Notes under the pieces: generated by a model | Seen by the model: the letters and a program-made list of their open reading frames with translations, nothing else | Told to the model about the DNA's origin: nothing | Database searches by the model: none | Assembly (NCBI GenBank): GCA_903842595.1 | Contig: CAIMMO010000268.1 | Span: 1-64,000 of the forward strand | Length of the DNA: 64,000 nt | Direction: 5' to 3' | Origin: an uncultured Alphaproteobacteria bacterium | GTDB lineage: Bacteria > Pseudomonadota > Alphaproteobacteria > Caulobacterales > Hyphomonadaceae | Part shown: positions 39,530 to 49,860 of the stretch, piece by piece | How the letters are laid out: every line of letters begins with the position of its first letter | Position numbering within the stretch: position 1 is the first letter of the stretch | Translations under genes and position numbers: made by a program

Positions 39530-40378
39530 ATGCCAGAATTGCCTGAAGTCGAGACTGTTCGTCGCGGGCTTAGCCCGGCGATGGAAGGTAAACGCATAAT
39601 CCGGGTGGAGACGCGCCGGGCGGACCTGCGTTTCCCGTTCCCGGAGAACTTTAACCAGCGCATCGAGGGCGCCCGGCTGGACCATATGGGGCGGCGGGCG
39701 AAATACCTGGTCGGCGAGTTGTCGAACGGTGAGGCGCTGATCATGCACCTGGGCATGACAGGGCGATTCACGGTCTCCGGGTCGACGCCAGGGAAATTCC
39801 ACCATCAGGCCGGCGAGGACGAAAAGCACGACCACGTCGTCTTCAGCATGCAGGGCGGGGCGCGCGTTGTGTTCAACGATGCACGCCGGTTCGGGTTCAT
39901 GGATCTGTGGGCGCTGGATGATCTGGCGAATTATCCGCCGTTCGCAGGAATGGGGCCGGAACCGATCTCGAACGAGTTCTCGGGCGCGTACCTGGCGGAG
40001 GCGTTCAGGGGCAAGAAGACGCCGGTGAAGTCGGCGCTGCTCGACCAGAATGTCGTGGCGGGCCTGGGCAACATCTATGTGTGCGAGGCGCTGTTCAGGT
40101 CGGGCATTTCGCCGAAGAAGCTGGCGGGCTCTTTGAGAAAGGACCGGCTGGAGCGGCTGGCGGTGGAAGTGCGCAAAGTGATCGCGGAGGCGATCGTCGC
40201 CGGCGGCTCGACGATTTCGGACTTCAAGACGGCCGATGGCGAGCTCGGATACTTCCAGCACGCCTTCCAGGTCTATGACCGTGAGGGGGATGCGTGTCTC
40301 GTGTGTGAGAAGCCGGTGAAGCGGATGGTGCAGTCAGGGCGATCGACGTTCTACTGCGCGGCTTGTCAGCGGACATGA
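39530..40378 (+). CDS. mutM: Formamidopyrimidine-DNA glycosylase
   Basis: [14 protein letters not shown], zinc finger [25 protein letters not shown]. Confidence 0.97.
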   Translation: MPELPEVETVRRGLSPAMEGKRIIRVETRRADLRFPFPENFNQRIEGARLDHMGRRAKYLVGELSNGEALIMHLGMTGRFTVSGSTPGKFHHQAGEDEKHDHVVFSMQGGARVVFNDARRFGFMDLWALDDLANYPPFAGMGPEPISNEFSGAYLAEAFRGKKTPVKSALLDQNVVAGLGNIYVCEALFRSGISPKKLAGSLRKDRLERLAVEVRKVIAEAIVAGGSTISDFKTADGELGYFQHAFQVYDREGDACLVCEKPVKRMVQSGRSTFYCAACQRT

Positions 40379-40593
40379 GGGTGCGATACCGCCCCTGCGC
40401 CGTCGTCGTAACTTGCGAGGCGTGCTTCGACGGGCGCGTTTCCCGTGCGCAGCAGGTTATGAAACGTCTGCGGGCCGCCTGTGGGCCCCCTCCGTCCAGC
40501 GTGTAAGGAACGCGCGATCCACCGCGCCCTCCTGCATTGCAAGCGAAGGAGGAAAGCACCGTCCTTGCAGAGGTGTCTGCCGCGGGAGCGCGG

Positions 40594-41454
40594 TTACGGT
40601 CCGACGACGCAGGCATCCAGCTTGTCGCGCTTGACCATGGCCATCAGCGACTGGATGCGCGTGTTGCGGCGGCCAGAGGCGTACTGGCCGTCGACCTTCC
40701 AGCGGTTGGGGCTGGGCAGGACAGCGGCGAGGGCTGCTGCCTGTCTTGGCGTGAGGTCACTGGCTGAAACGTCAAAGCGCTCCTGCGCGGCCTGTTCGGC
40801 GCCGTAGATGCCGTCGCCCCATTCGGCGATGTTGAGATAGGTCTCCATGATGCGCGGCTTCGACCACATCCATTCAACGTTGACGGTGAACCAGGCTTCG
40901 AGACCTTTGCGGAACCAGCCGCCGCCATTCCACAGGAAGACGTTCTTGGCAGTCTGCTGCGAGATGGTGGAAGCGCCGCGCAGGTCGCCGCCATTCTCCG
41001 CTGCCTGCATCGCCTTCTGGATTTCCTTGAGGTCGAAGCCGTCATGGGCGCAGAAATTCTGGTCTTCGGACGCGATCACAGCGCGAACGAGGTGGGGCGA
41101 GATATCCTTGAGGTCGACCCAGGTGGAACGGACCTCGACGCCCTTCATGGCTGTGCCGGCCATGTTCAGGGTTGGCGGCGGGCCGGTCCAGCCAATGGCG
41201 AAGACGGCAAGCAGGCTGAGGCCCACGAACCCGAACCCGAGGATGCCCGTCCAGAGAAGGAAACCGACGAGAATGCGGCGCCAGAGCGGCTTGTCCCAGG
41301 AGTAGCGTTCGCCCTGGGGTGTTATTCCTCCGCGAAACCGGCTGAGCATGCCGCCGGCCTCGCCCGCAGGACGTACCGGTTCGCGATTGCTGGCCGATTT
41401 CGGCCGGCTGGCCGCATCAGAACCCGGCGGCTGATCTGGCTTCTCGTCCAGCAT
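40594..41454 (-). CDS. mtgA: Monofunctional biosynthetic peptidoglycan transglycosylase
   Basis: RAVIASEDQNFCAHDGFDLKEIQKAM, GASTISQQTAKNVFLW, RIMETYLNIAEWGDGIYGAEQAAQ. Confidence 0.95.
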   Translation of the reverse strand: MLDEKPDQPPGSDAASRPKSASNREPVRPAGEAGGMLSRFRGGITPQGERYSWDKPLWRRILVGFLLWTGILGFGFVGLSLLAVFAIGWTGPPPTLNMAGTAMKGVEVRSTWVDLKDISPHLVRAVIASEDQNFCAHDGFDLKEIQKAMQAAENGGDLRGASTISQQTAKNVFLWNGGGWFRKGLEAWFTVNVEWMWSKPRIMETYLNIAEWGDGIYGAEQAAQERFDVSASDLTPRQAAALAAVLPSPNRWKVDGQYASGRRNTRIQSLMAMVKRDKLDACVVGP

Positions 41455-42565
41455 CCCACTCCTCACACACTGCGGGATCGGGCTCGTGCGCCCGTCGCAG
41501 CTTGTAATGTTCGTCGCTCGCAGTCTGAGACAGCTGACCCAGCGCCCACACCGATGCGCCGCGAACCAGCGGCGATGCATCGTCGAGCATCTGGATACAC
41601 AAGTCCACGAGCAGCGTCTGCCCGTTATTTTGAAGAGAATTCCCGATCGCGATCATGACGTTCCGGACAAAACGGTCGCGGCCAATGCGCTTTATCGGCG
41701 AACCGGCGAAGACCTCACGAAAGCCTGCGTCATCAAGCCCCGCAAGATCGGACAGAAGCGGGGCGGTGAGTTCCGCACGCGGATGAAACGCCGCCTCCGA
41801 GGCGGCGTGGGCGAACTTGTTCCAGGGGCAGACGGCGAGGCAGTCGTCACAACCATAGATGCGGTTGCCGATGGCGCGGCGGAATTCGCGAGGGATCGGG
41901 CCTTTCGTTTCGATGGTGAGATAGGAAATGCAGCGGCGCGCATCGAGCTGGTAGGGCGCGGGGAAGGCTTGGGTTGGGCAGATGTCGAGACAGGCCTGGC
42001 ACGTTCCGCATGAGTCCGCTGCGGGATCATCGGGCGCAAGGTCCGCGCTCGTCAGCATGACGCCGAGGAAGAGCCATGAGCCATGCTCGCGGCTGACAAG
42101 GTTGGTGTGCTTGCCCTGCCAGCCGACACCTGCCCTGTGCGCGAGGGGTTTCTCCATCAGCGGCGCCGTGTCGACGAAGATCTTCACGTCGTGGCCGGTG
42201 GACGTGGCAAAGCTCGAGGCGAGCTGGCGGAGCTTGCGCTTCATCAGGTCGTGATAGTCGGCGTTCTGGGCGTAGACGGAGATGGTGGCGTGCTCGCGCC
42301 GGCTGAGCGGTTCGAGCGGGTCGATCTTCGGGCCGTAGTTGAGGCCGACGACGAGCGCGGATTTCGCGTCAGGCCACATGGCCGTCGGGTGCTGGCGGCG
42401 CAGCAGGGTTTCCGCCATCCAGCCCATCTCGCCGTGGAAGCCCTGAGCCACGAAGTCAGCGAGGCGATCGCCGGCCTCCCATGCAGCATCGGCGCGGGCG
42501 ATGCGGGCGACGTCGAAGCCGAGCGCGCGGGCGCTGTCCTTGAGCGATGCTTCCGGGGTGGTCAT
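41417..42565 (-). CDS. queG: Epoxyqueuosine reductase
   Basis: CGTCQACLDICPTQAF, RIYGCDDCLAVCPWNKFA, KHTNLVSREHGSWLFLG. Confidence 0.95.
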   Translation of the reverse strand: MTTPEASLKDSARALGFDVARIARADAAWEAGDRLADFVAQGFHGEMGWMAETLLRRQHPTAMWPDAKSALVVGLNYGPKIDPLEPLSRREHATISVYAQNADYHDLMKRKLRQLASSFATSTGHDVKIFVDTAPLMEKPLAHRAGVGWQGKHTNLVSREHGSWLFLGVMLTSADLAPDDPAADSCGTCQACLDICPTQAFPAPYQLDARRCISYLTIETKGPIPREFRRAIGNRIYGCDDCLAVCPWNKFAHAASEAAFHPRAELTAPLLSDLAGLDDAGFREVFAGSPIKRIGRDRFVRNVMIAIGNSLQNNGQTLLVDLCIQMLDDASPLVRGASVWALGQLSQTASDEHYKLRRAHEPDPAVCEEWDAGREARSAAGF

Positions 42566-42793
42566 GCGCGACTGCTAGCGAGGGGCGGGGTGGGGAGCAA
42601 GCGGCGCAGCCAGCGGCGCGGCAAGCCTCGATGCGCCAGAAATCACCCAGACGTGACGACAGCTTGACCTAGCGTTGAAGCGGGCTTCGCGCTGACCGGG
42701 CGCGCAGGGGACATGTGCCGCGCATTGCAGGCCCGGAAACGGGCCTTTACGCTTCGGGCAGTTAGACGCGTCCCATGCTGCAGGAGAACTGAC

Positions 42794-43927
42794 TTGCGCC
42801 ACGCTCTGCTCGCCACCATCGCCGTTTCCCTTTCGATCGCGCTTGCCATCGGCGCCCCGGCCGCGCAGGCGCAGACGCCGACCGCGCAGGCCGCACCGAA
42901 ATACGATCCGACCAAGCCTTACCCGCCCTACGCGGCGCCGAAACTGAAGATCGGGCAGCCCGACCTGCAGGGCTTCTGGCACAACACGACGCTGACAAAG
43001 ATGACGCGTCCTGCCGGTGTGAAGAGCCTCGTCTTTACCGAGGAAGAGGTCGCCAGGATCGAACAGGAGATGATCGAGGAAATCGAGGAAGGCAATGAGC
43101 CGACGGCGGCGGATGCGCCGGCCGAATACGTCATCCCGAAGGACATCAAGCCTGAGTATCTCGCTGGCGGCGGGGCGACGGGCGGGTACAACCGGTTCTG
43201 GATCGATCCTGGCAACCATGTGATGCGGGTCAACGGCCAGCCGCGCTCCTCGATCATCACGACGCCGACGGGAACGGCGCCGCCGCGCAAAGCTGAGGCT
43301 ACGCCTGCGCCTGCCCCAGAGCCGCCGGCTTTCGTGAAGCTGCTGGGACCAACGCCGCCGCGCGGGCAGTCATTCGACAATCCGGAATCGCGCGCAACCG
43401 AGCGCTGCATCATCTCGTTCGGGCGCAATGCCGGGCCGCCAATGTTTGCCAACGGGTTCTACAACAACAGCTACCAGATCGTGCAGTCGCCGGACCACGT
43501 CGTGATCGCGACAGAGATGGTGCATGACGCTCGCATCGTGCGGCTGAATTCGAAACACCGCACCGACGACGTGCGTCCCTATTTCGGGGATTCGATCGGC
43601 TGGTGGGAGGGCGACACGCTGGTGGTGGAGACCACGCACATTCCACAGAGCCAGCAATTCATGGGATCGTGGAAGGACCTGAAAGTCACCGAGCGCTTCC
43701 GCCGCGTGGCCGACGACCGGCTCTATTACGGCTTCACGATCGAGGACCCGATGCTGTGGGATGCGCCGTGGGGCGGCGAGTACGAGTTCGCGGCGCTCGA
43801 TGGCAAGATGTACGAATACGCCTGCCACGAGGGCAATTACGCGCTCTATGGCATTCTCGAAGGCGCGCGCGTGCTTGAGGCACGGGAGGCGGCGGCCAAG
43901 GCGAAGCCCGCGAAGGGCAGGCAGTAG
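42794..43927 (+). CDS. Secreted protein of unknown function
   Basis: Signal peptide ending APAAQAQ; KIGQPDLQGFWHNTTLTKMTRP; TTG start inferred. Confidence 0.65.
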   Translation: MRHALLATIAVSLSIALAIGAPAAQAQTPTAQAAPKYDPTKPYPPYAAPKLKIGQPDLQGFWHNTTLTKMTRPAGVKSLVFTEEEVARIEQEMIEEIEEGNEPTAADAPAEYVIPKDIKPEYLAGGGATGGYNRFWIDPGNHVMRVNGQPRSSIITTPTGTAPPRKAEATPAPAPEPPAFVKLLGPTPPRGQSFDNPESRATERCIISFGRNAGPPMFANGFYNNSYQIVQSPDHVVIATEMVHDARIVRLNSKHRTDDVRPYFGDSIGWWEGDTLVVETTHIPQSQQFMGSWKDLKVTERFRRVADDRLYYGFTIEDPMLWDAPWGGEYEFAALDGKMYEYACHEGNYALYGILEGARVLEAREAAAKAKPAKGRQ

Positions 43928-43933
43928 CCGTCC

Positions 43934-44644
43934 TCAGGCCGGCTGTTCGATCCTGCCACGGCGCTGGAGCTGCCAGGCGATAAGCCACCAGAGCGCGGCC
44001 CATGCAGCGCCGAGGGCCCAGCCGGCCATGACGTCTGTCGGCCAGTGGACGCCGAGGTAGATCCGGCTCAGGCCGATCAGCACGGTGAGCGTAACGCCGT
44101 AGGTCATCACGATGATCTTCGTCCGCCTGCGTTCGTGCGCGCGTGCGAGCAGCACGCCGAGCGTCAGGTAGGTGACGGCCGAGAGCATGGCGTGCCCGCT
44201 TGGAAAGCTTGAGCTGTAGGCGTGCGAGAGGTGGGCCACGAGGTCGGGGCGCGGGCGGTCGAAGCCGAGCTTGAGGAATGTGGAGAGAATTGCGCCGCTG
44301 CCGACGGCGCCGCCGACCAGCAGGGCAGTGCCGCGCTTGCCGACCGAGAGCAGGTAGACGACGACGCCAACCACCAGAAGCGTCAGCACGGCGTTCCCGC
44401 CAAGGGCCGTCACGTCCGCCATGACGTCCGCCAGCCAGTCCGGGCCGATCGGGTTCTCGGCATCTCCCGGCTCGCGCAGGGCCATCAGGATCGACGTGTC
44501 GAAGGCATGCGTGTCGCCCTCCAGCGCCTCGTCGGCAATCATCTTGAAGGCGAGGGCCCCAAGAGCTGCAATGCCGATGGCGATCACTGCGCCGATCTCC
44601 GACAGGGCGAGGCGGCGGAGGTTGTGCAGCAGCTTCTCGGGCAT
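43934..44644 (-). CDS. PAP2 family phosphatase
   Basis: KLGFDRPRP, SSSFPSGHAMLSAVTYLT, SRIYLGVHWPTDVMAGWALG; good SD (ggagg) before 44644. Confidence 0.92.
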   Translation of the reverse strand: MPEKLLHNLRRLALSEIGAVIAIGIAALGALAFKMIADEALEGDTHAFDTSILMALREPGDAENPIGPDWLADVMADVTALGGNAVLTLLVVGVVVYLLSVGKRGTALLVGGAVGSGAILSTFLKLGFDRPRPDLVAHLSHAYSSSFPSGHAMLSAVTYLTLGVLLARAHERRRTKIIVMTYGVTLTVLIGLSRIYLGVHWPTDVMAGWALGAAWAALWWLIAWQLQRRGRIEQPA

Positions 44645-44922
44645 TCGTCCTCCTTGCAGAGCCCAGCGGGCAGGCCCTTCGGTGATGGAAGCCCTGCCTC
44701 GGGTCGAGGGAGGCTGCATGTGATGAACGGGCAGGCGGACGGGGCTGTTCCATTGCGCTCGGCGCCAGGCGCTGACACCAATTGTTGAGAGGATTGGCCT
44801 CAGCGGCGGCTGCAGGCTATTTCCTTTGTCTGCCCAAAGTTTAAGCAGGGGGGTCTGCTGCGAGGATGGGCGTACCGGGGAGGCTTCGCGATGGCGGTTC
44901 CACCCGCTAGGACTGGGTTGGC

Positions 44923-46329
44923 ATGTACAACGAAATGTTCGCTGACGATCGATCGGTACGGGGCCCTTACGAGAAGGTCGCGGAGTGGATCAACGCGACT
45001 GGCGTTGACCTGCTGAACCTGCGCCAGAACGAGGCGGAAGCGATCTTCCGCAAGATCGGGATCACATTCGCCGTTTATGGCGAAGGGGCCGACCCCGAGC
45101 GACTGATCCCGTTCGATCTGATCCCGCGCGTATTCGGGGCGGCCGAATGGCGCAAGCTGTCGCGGGGGATCAAGCAGCGCAGCCGGGCGCTGAACGCGTT
45201 CCTCTATGACGTCTATCACCGCGGCGAGATCATGCGGGCGGGCGTGGTGCCCGAAGAGCTGGTCTACCAGAACGAGGCTTTCCTGCCGGAGATGGTGGGC
45301 GTCGATCCGCCGGGGAAGGTCTACAGCCACATCGTCGGCGTGGACATCGTGCGCACCGATGGCGACAGGTTCCAGGTGCTCGAGGACAATTGCCGGACGC
45401 CGTCGGGCGTCTCCTACATGCTCGAGAACCGCGAGATCATGATGCGGATGTTTCCGCAGCTGTTCCAGGCGGGCATCGTCGAGGCCGTCGACAGCTATCC
45501 GAGCCTGCTGAAGAAGACGCTGGAGGAAGTCGCGCCGATCAAGTGCGATGATGATCCGACGATGGTGCTGCTGACGCCAGGGTCGCTGAACTCGGCTTAC
45601 TACGAACACTCCTTCCTCGCCGACCTGATGGGCATCGAGCTGGTGGAGCCGCAGGACCTCTTCGTCGAGAACGGGATGTGCTGGATGCGCACGACGCGCG
45701 GACCGCAGCGTGTGGACGTGATCTACCGGCGGATTGACGACACATATATCGACCCGCTGGCCTTCAAGGCAGATTCGCTGCTCGGCGTGCCGGGCATCTT
45801 CGACGTCTATCGCTCTGGCGGCGTGACGCTGTGCTCTGCGCCGGGGGCCGGGGTTGCCGACGACAAGGCGATCTATGTCTTCGTGCCGGACATGATCAAA
45901 TTCTATCTCGGCGAAAAGCCGATCCTCGAGAATGTCCAGACATGGCGCTGCGCCGAGCCGGACCACTGCAAGTATGTCGTCGACAATCTCAAGGACCTCG
46001 TCGTCAAGCGCGTGCACGGGTCAGGCGGCTACGGCATGCTGATCGGCCCGCACGCAACAAAGAAGGAGATCGAGGCGTTCCGCGCCAAGATCAAGGCGAA
46101 CCCGAGCGAGTTCATCGCCCAGCCGACGCTGGATCTATCGACAGCCCCGATACTTGGGAGCGAGGGCGTGGAGGAGCGACATGTCGACTTCCGGCCGTAC
46201 TGCCTCGTGGGCAAGGACATCCGCCTGACGCCGGGCGGTCTGACGCGCGTGGCGCTGAAGAAGGGATCGCTGGTGGTAAACTCCTCGCAAGGCGGCGGGG
46301 TCAAGGACACGTGGATCCTGGCGGAATGA
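44923..46329 (+). CDS. Circularly permuted type 2 ATP-grasp protein
   Basis: VLEDNCRTPSGVSYMLENREIM, HSFLADLMGIELVEPQDLFVENG, VVKRVHGSGGYGMLIGPHATKKE, RHVDFRPYCLVG. Confidence 0.92.
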   Translation: MYNEMFADDRSVRGPYEKVAEWINATGVDLLNLRQNEAEAIFRKIGITFAVYGEGADPERLIPFDLIPRVFGAAEWRKLSRGIKQRSRALNAFLYDVYHRGEIMRAGVVPEELVYQNEAFLPEMVGVDPPGKVYSHIVGVDIVRTDGDRFQVLEDNCRTPSGVSYMLENREIMMRMFPQLFQAGIVEAVDSYPSLLKKTLEEVAPIKCDDDPTMVLLTPGSLNSAYYEHSFLADLMGIELVEPQDLFVENGMCWMRTTRGPQRVDVIYRRIDDTYIDPLAFKADSLLGVPGIFDVYRSGGVTLCSAPGAGVADDKAIYVFVPDMIKFYLGEKPILENVQTWRCAEPDHCKYVVDNLKDLVVKRVHGSGGYGMLIGPHATKKEIEAFRAKIKANPSEFIAQPTLDLSTAPILGSEGVEERHVDFRPYCLVGKDIRLTPGGLTRVALKKGSLVVNSSQGGGVKDTWILAE

Positions 46330-46330
46330 C

Positions 46331-47266
46331 ATGCTGAGCCGTACCGCGGAAAACCTGTTCTGGATGGGCCGTTACATGGAGCGGGCGGACGCCACCGCGC
46401 GCCTCATCGAGATGGGGTATCGCATGGCGATGCTGCCCGGATCGAACGAGCAGGAAGAGTGGCGTTCGGTTGCTGCGGCGTCCGGGTCGGCGCCGGAGCT
46501 GGCGCACCCGGACACCAGGAATTTCAGCGCCAGCGCGGTGGTCCAGCGCCTGCTGCTTGATCCTGACAATGCGTCCTCGATCAGGTCGTGCCTCACATCG
46601 GCGCGCGCCAATGGGCGGGCGATCCGTACGGCGCTGACGCAGGATATGTGGGAAGCGCTGAACGATGGCTGGCGCTCGCTCGGACAGATGGATGCGGATA
46701 CCGCGCTGAAGAACCTTCCGTCCCTGCTGGAGTGGACGAAGAACCGGACGGCGGCGTTCCGCGGCGCATCGGAAATCTCGCTCATGCGCAATGACGGCTA
46801 TTATTTCCTGCGGATGGGCGGACTCATTGAGCGGGCGGACATGACGCTCCGGCTGCTCGACGTGAAATACTATGTGCTGCTGCCGGAGACCGATGTGGTC
46901 GGCGGAGGACGCGACTATCACCAGTGGACCAGCGTGCTGCGGGCGACATCGGCCCTTCGCGCGTATCACCACGTTTACAAGGGCGACTACACGCCGTGGG
47001 GGATTGCAGACTTTCTGATTCTCAACACCGCTTTCCCGCGATCGGTTGCGTATTGCTACCGTTCCATCAGCCGCTTCCTGGATGACCTTGCCGAACTCTA
47101 TGGCGAGCAGGGATCGCCGCAGGCGGTGGCGAGCCAGATGGTGGACCAGCTGGACAGGACCGGTATCGAGGAGCTGTTCCAGCACGGGCTGCACGAGTTC
47201 GTCTCGCAAGCGATCACCACGACGCGGCGGCTCTCCTTCGAAATCAGCAAGGCGTATCACTTCTGA
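46331..47266 (+). CDS. Alpha-E domain-containing protein
   Basis: MLSRTAENLFWMGRYMERADATARLIE characteristic of alpha-E; 1 nt after ATP-grasp stop. Confidence 0.92.
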   Translation: MLSRTAENLFWMGRYMERADATARLIEMGYRMAMLPGSNEQEEWRSVAAASGSAPELAHPDTRNFSASAVVQRLLLDPDNASSIRSCLTSARANGRAIRTALTQDMWEALNDGWRSLGQMDADTALKNLPSLLEWTKNRTAAFRGASEISLMRNDGYYFLRMGGLIERADMTLRLLDVKYYVLLPETDVVGGGRDYHQWTSVLRATSALRAYHHVYKGDYTPWGIADFLILNTAFPRSVAYCYRSISRFLDDLAELYGEQGSPQAVASQMVDQLDRTGIEELFQHGLHEFVSQAITTTRRLSFEISKAYHF

Positions 47267-47268
47267 CC

Positions 47269-48108
47269 ATGCGGCTCTCGATCAGACACGCGACGACCTA
47301 TGCCTATGACCCGCCCGCGGAGCGTTGTGCGCTGCGCCTGCGTCTGTATCCCCCCAGCTTTGACAGCCAGCGGGTGATCTCCTGGAAGGTCAGCGTCAAC
47401 GGGCAGGTCGTTCCCTCGCTGCTGTCGACAGCGACGGGTGATCGCGCGTCGATCTGGACGGCGGCGGCGGGCGGCGCGGAGCTCGCCATCGTCGCCGAGG
47501 GCGAGATCGAGACACATGATGCGGCGGGTGTGGTCAAGGGCCTGAAGGATACTGTGCGGCCGCAGGTCTTTCTGCGCCCGACGCCGCTGACCGAGACCGA
47601 CAAGCGGATCGAGGAGCTTGCCGCGAGCATCACGGGCGCCAAGGCGCTGGACCGGATGCACGGCCTGTTCAACGCGGTCGCGGATGCAGTTGCCTACAAA
47701 CCGGGCGCGACCTCGTCATCGACCACGGCGGCGCAGGCGTTGAAAGCGGGGCATGGCGTCTGCCAGGACCATGCGCATGTCTTCATCGCTGCAGCCCGCG
47801 TCCTGAAGTTCCCGGCGCGCTATGTCGTGGGTTACCTCCTCGCGTCGGACACGAAACTGACGGAGACGCATGCCTGGGCAGAGGCATGGGCGCCGGATAT
47901 CGGCTGGGTCGGGTTTGATGCGTCGAACCGGCTGTGCCCGACAGATCGTTATGTGCGGCTCGGGTGTGGCCTCGATGCCGCGGATGCAGCTCCGATTCGC
48001 GGCAATGTCTCGGGCGGACCGAAGGAGCGACTTAGCGCCTCGGTCGACATTGTCCAGACGCCGGGCCAGTCTCAGAACCAGAATCAGGACGGGCAGACCC
48101 AGCAATAG
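47269..48108 (+). CDS. Transglutaminase-like cysteine peptidase family protein
   Basis: HGVCQDHAHVFIAAARVLKFPARYVVGYL...THAWAEAWAPDIGWVGFDASNRL: Cys/His/Asp triad. Confidence 0.93.
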   Translation: MRLSIRHATTYAYDPPAERCALRLRLYPPSFDSQRVISWKVSVNGQVVPSLLSTATGDRASIWTAAAGGAELAIVAEGEIETHDAAGVVKGLKDTVRPQVFLRPTPLTETDKRIEELAASITGAKALDRMHGLFNAVADAVAYKPGATSSSTTAAQALKAGHGVCQDHAHVFIAAARVLKFPARYVVGYLLASDTKLTETHAWAEAWAPDIGWVGFDASNRLCPTDRYVRLGCGLDAADAAPIRGNVSGGPKERLSASVDIVQTPGQSQNQNQDGQTQQ

Positions 48109-48152
48109 TGGGGTCGGATGTTCGCCGGAACTGGCCGGAGATCGGGAGGCAC

Positions 48153-48887
48153 ATGACTTATTGCGTTGGCCTCAAGCTCAAGGCGGGCCTCGTGCTGCTG
48201 TCGGACACGCGCACCAATGCGGGCGTCGACAACATCGCGCGCTTCCGCAAGATGTTCGTGTTCGAGGAGCCGGGCGAGCGCGTCGTGACCCTGATGTGCG
48301 CGGGCAATCTCGGCATTACGCAGGGCGTGGTGACGCACATCGGGGCGGCGGTGAAGCGCGCCAAGATCGACCCGGAAATCGAGAGCGTCATGACCTGCGA
48401 CACGCTCTATCGCGCAGCCCAGCTGGTGGGTGAAGCGATGCGCGAGATCCAGAAGCGCGATCGCGCCGAGATCGAGGCGCAGGGCGCAGCGGCGAACGCC
48501 ACCATCATCATGGCTGGCCAGCGCAGGGGCGGAGAGCTTCGCCTGTTCCTGATCTACACGGCAGGGAATTTCATCGAGGCAGGGGAGGACACCCCCTATC
48601 TCCAGATCGGCGAGCACAAGTATGGCAAGCCGATCCTCGACCGCGTGATCCGGCCGGACACGCCGATCGACGATGCAGTGAAGGCGGTGCTTGTCTCGAT
48701 GGATTCGACGCTGCGTTCCAACCTGTCGGTGGGCATGCCGCTCGACCTCTGCGTCATTCCGGTGGACACGATGAGGGCGCAGACGCAGCGCATCGAAAGT
48801 GACCACAAGGAGTTCCGCCAGATCAGCGACAGCTGGGCGGCGTCGCTCAAGACAGCGTTCATGAACCTGCCGAGCGTGAAGCTGTAA
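48153..48887 (+). CDS. Anbu-type proteasome-like protease
   Basis: M-TYCVGLKLKAGLVLLSDTRTNAGVDNIARFRKMFVFE with Thr after initiator Met; SD gggagg upstream; operon context. Confidence 0.92.
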   Translation: MTYCVGLKLKAGLVLLSDTRTNAGVDNIARFRKMFVFEEPGERVVTLMCAGNLGITQGVVTHIGAAVKRAKIDPEIESVMTCDTLYRAAQLVGEAMREIQKRDRAEIEAQGAAANATIIMAGQRRGGELRLFLIYTAGNFIEAGEDTPYLQIGEHKYGKPILDRVIRPDTPIDDAVKAVLVSMDSTLRSNLSVGMPLDLCVIPVDTMRAQTQRIESDHKEFRQISDSWAASLKTAFMNLPSVKL

Positions 48888-48926
48888 CTCCACACAACCG
48901 CCGGATTTCACGGCCATCAGCGAGCC

Positions 48927-49685
48927 ATGGGATTCATCCGCGCCGGGCTGGTTGTTCTGTCAATTGCGCTTCTTTCGGCTTCGCCCGATGGCGCAGCGCA
49001 GGCGAGCGATGCGCCATGCGTATCGCTGACCTTCGAGGGCGACGGCTTCACTGTCTGCACGGCGAGGCCCGGCGAGGACGGGATTGCGCTGTCGCTGCGT
49101 GGGGCCGATGGCAAGCCGCATCGGCGGCTTGCCTTGCTGAAGCGCGACCTGGGCAAGGCGGCGGACCAGGTGCGCTTTGCCATGAATGCAGGGATGTTCG
49201 ATGTCCGCGGCGCGCCAATCGGTCTCTATGTCGAGAACGGCCGCCAGCTGAAGGCGGTCAACACGCGCGACGGGTTCGGCAATTTTCACCTCAAGCCGAA
49301 TGGCGTGTTCTGGATCGGCGGCGATGGCAAGCTGAACGTGACCGCAATGGATACCTATGTCGCGCAGAAGCCGAAGCCCGCCTGGGCGACGCAGTCAGGA
49401 CCAATGCTGGTGATCGATGGAAAGCTGCATCCGAAATTCGACCATGACGGGGAGTCGCGCCATATCCGCAACGGCGTCGGTGTGACTGATGCGGGCGATG
49501 CGTTGTTCGTGATCAGCGATGCGCCCGTGTCGTTCGGCAAGCTGGCGCGGCTGTATCGCGACCAGCTGAAGTGCGACGACGCGCTTTACTTCGATGGCGC
49601 CGTGTCGAGCCTTTGGGCGCCGTCCCTGGACAGGCTGGATGCCGGGCGCAATCTCGGACCGATGGTTGTCGTCACGTCCCCTTGA
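48927..49685 (+). CDS. Phosphodiester glycosidase family (DUF2233) secreted protein
   Basis: Signal peptide; MNAGMFDVRGAPIGLYVENGRQLKAVNTRDGFGNFHLKPNGVFWIG, DGAVSSLWAPSLDRLDAGRNLGPMVVV. Confidence 0.85.
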   Translation: MGFIRAGLVVLSIALLSASPDGAAQASDAPCVSLTFEGDGFTVCTARPGEDGIALSLRGADGKPHRRLALLKRDLGKAADQVRFAMNAGMFDVRGAPIGLYVENGRQLKAVNTRDGFGNFHLKPNGVFWIGGDGKLNVTAMDTYVAQKPKPAWATQSGPMLVIDGKLHPKFDHDGESRHIRNGVGVTDAGDALFVISDAPVSFGKLARLYRDQLKCDDALYFDGAVSSLWAPSLDRLDAGRNLGPMVVVTSP

Positions 49686-49860
49686 AGAAACCGGCTTGCA
49701 GGCGCTTGCTCGGGTCTGACCCGCAACGTGACGGCGCCGCAATGTCACGCGCCATGGCAAGTGCTGATCGGGCGGCTTTCCTTCCTGTCGCTGCTTCGAC
49801 TAATGTCGTCCCGAATGTCTGGCCGCCGCAAACCCTCGCGCGGCCGAATGGGAGGACCTG

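Noticed and set aside
40413-40807. Small ORFs in and beside the mutM-mtgA gap
   Set aside because: No SD, no domain, mostly antisense to mtgA; kept only as an unexplained gap.
48108-48152. Longer start for the Anbu-type protease (MGSDVRRNWPEIGRH)
   Set aside because: Would place 15 residues before the catalytic-type Thr and overlaps the previous stop; ATG at 48153 has the better SD.
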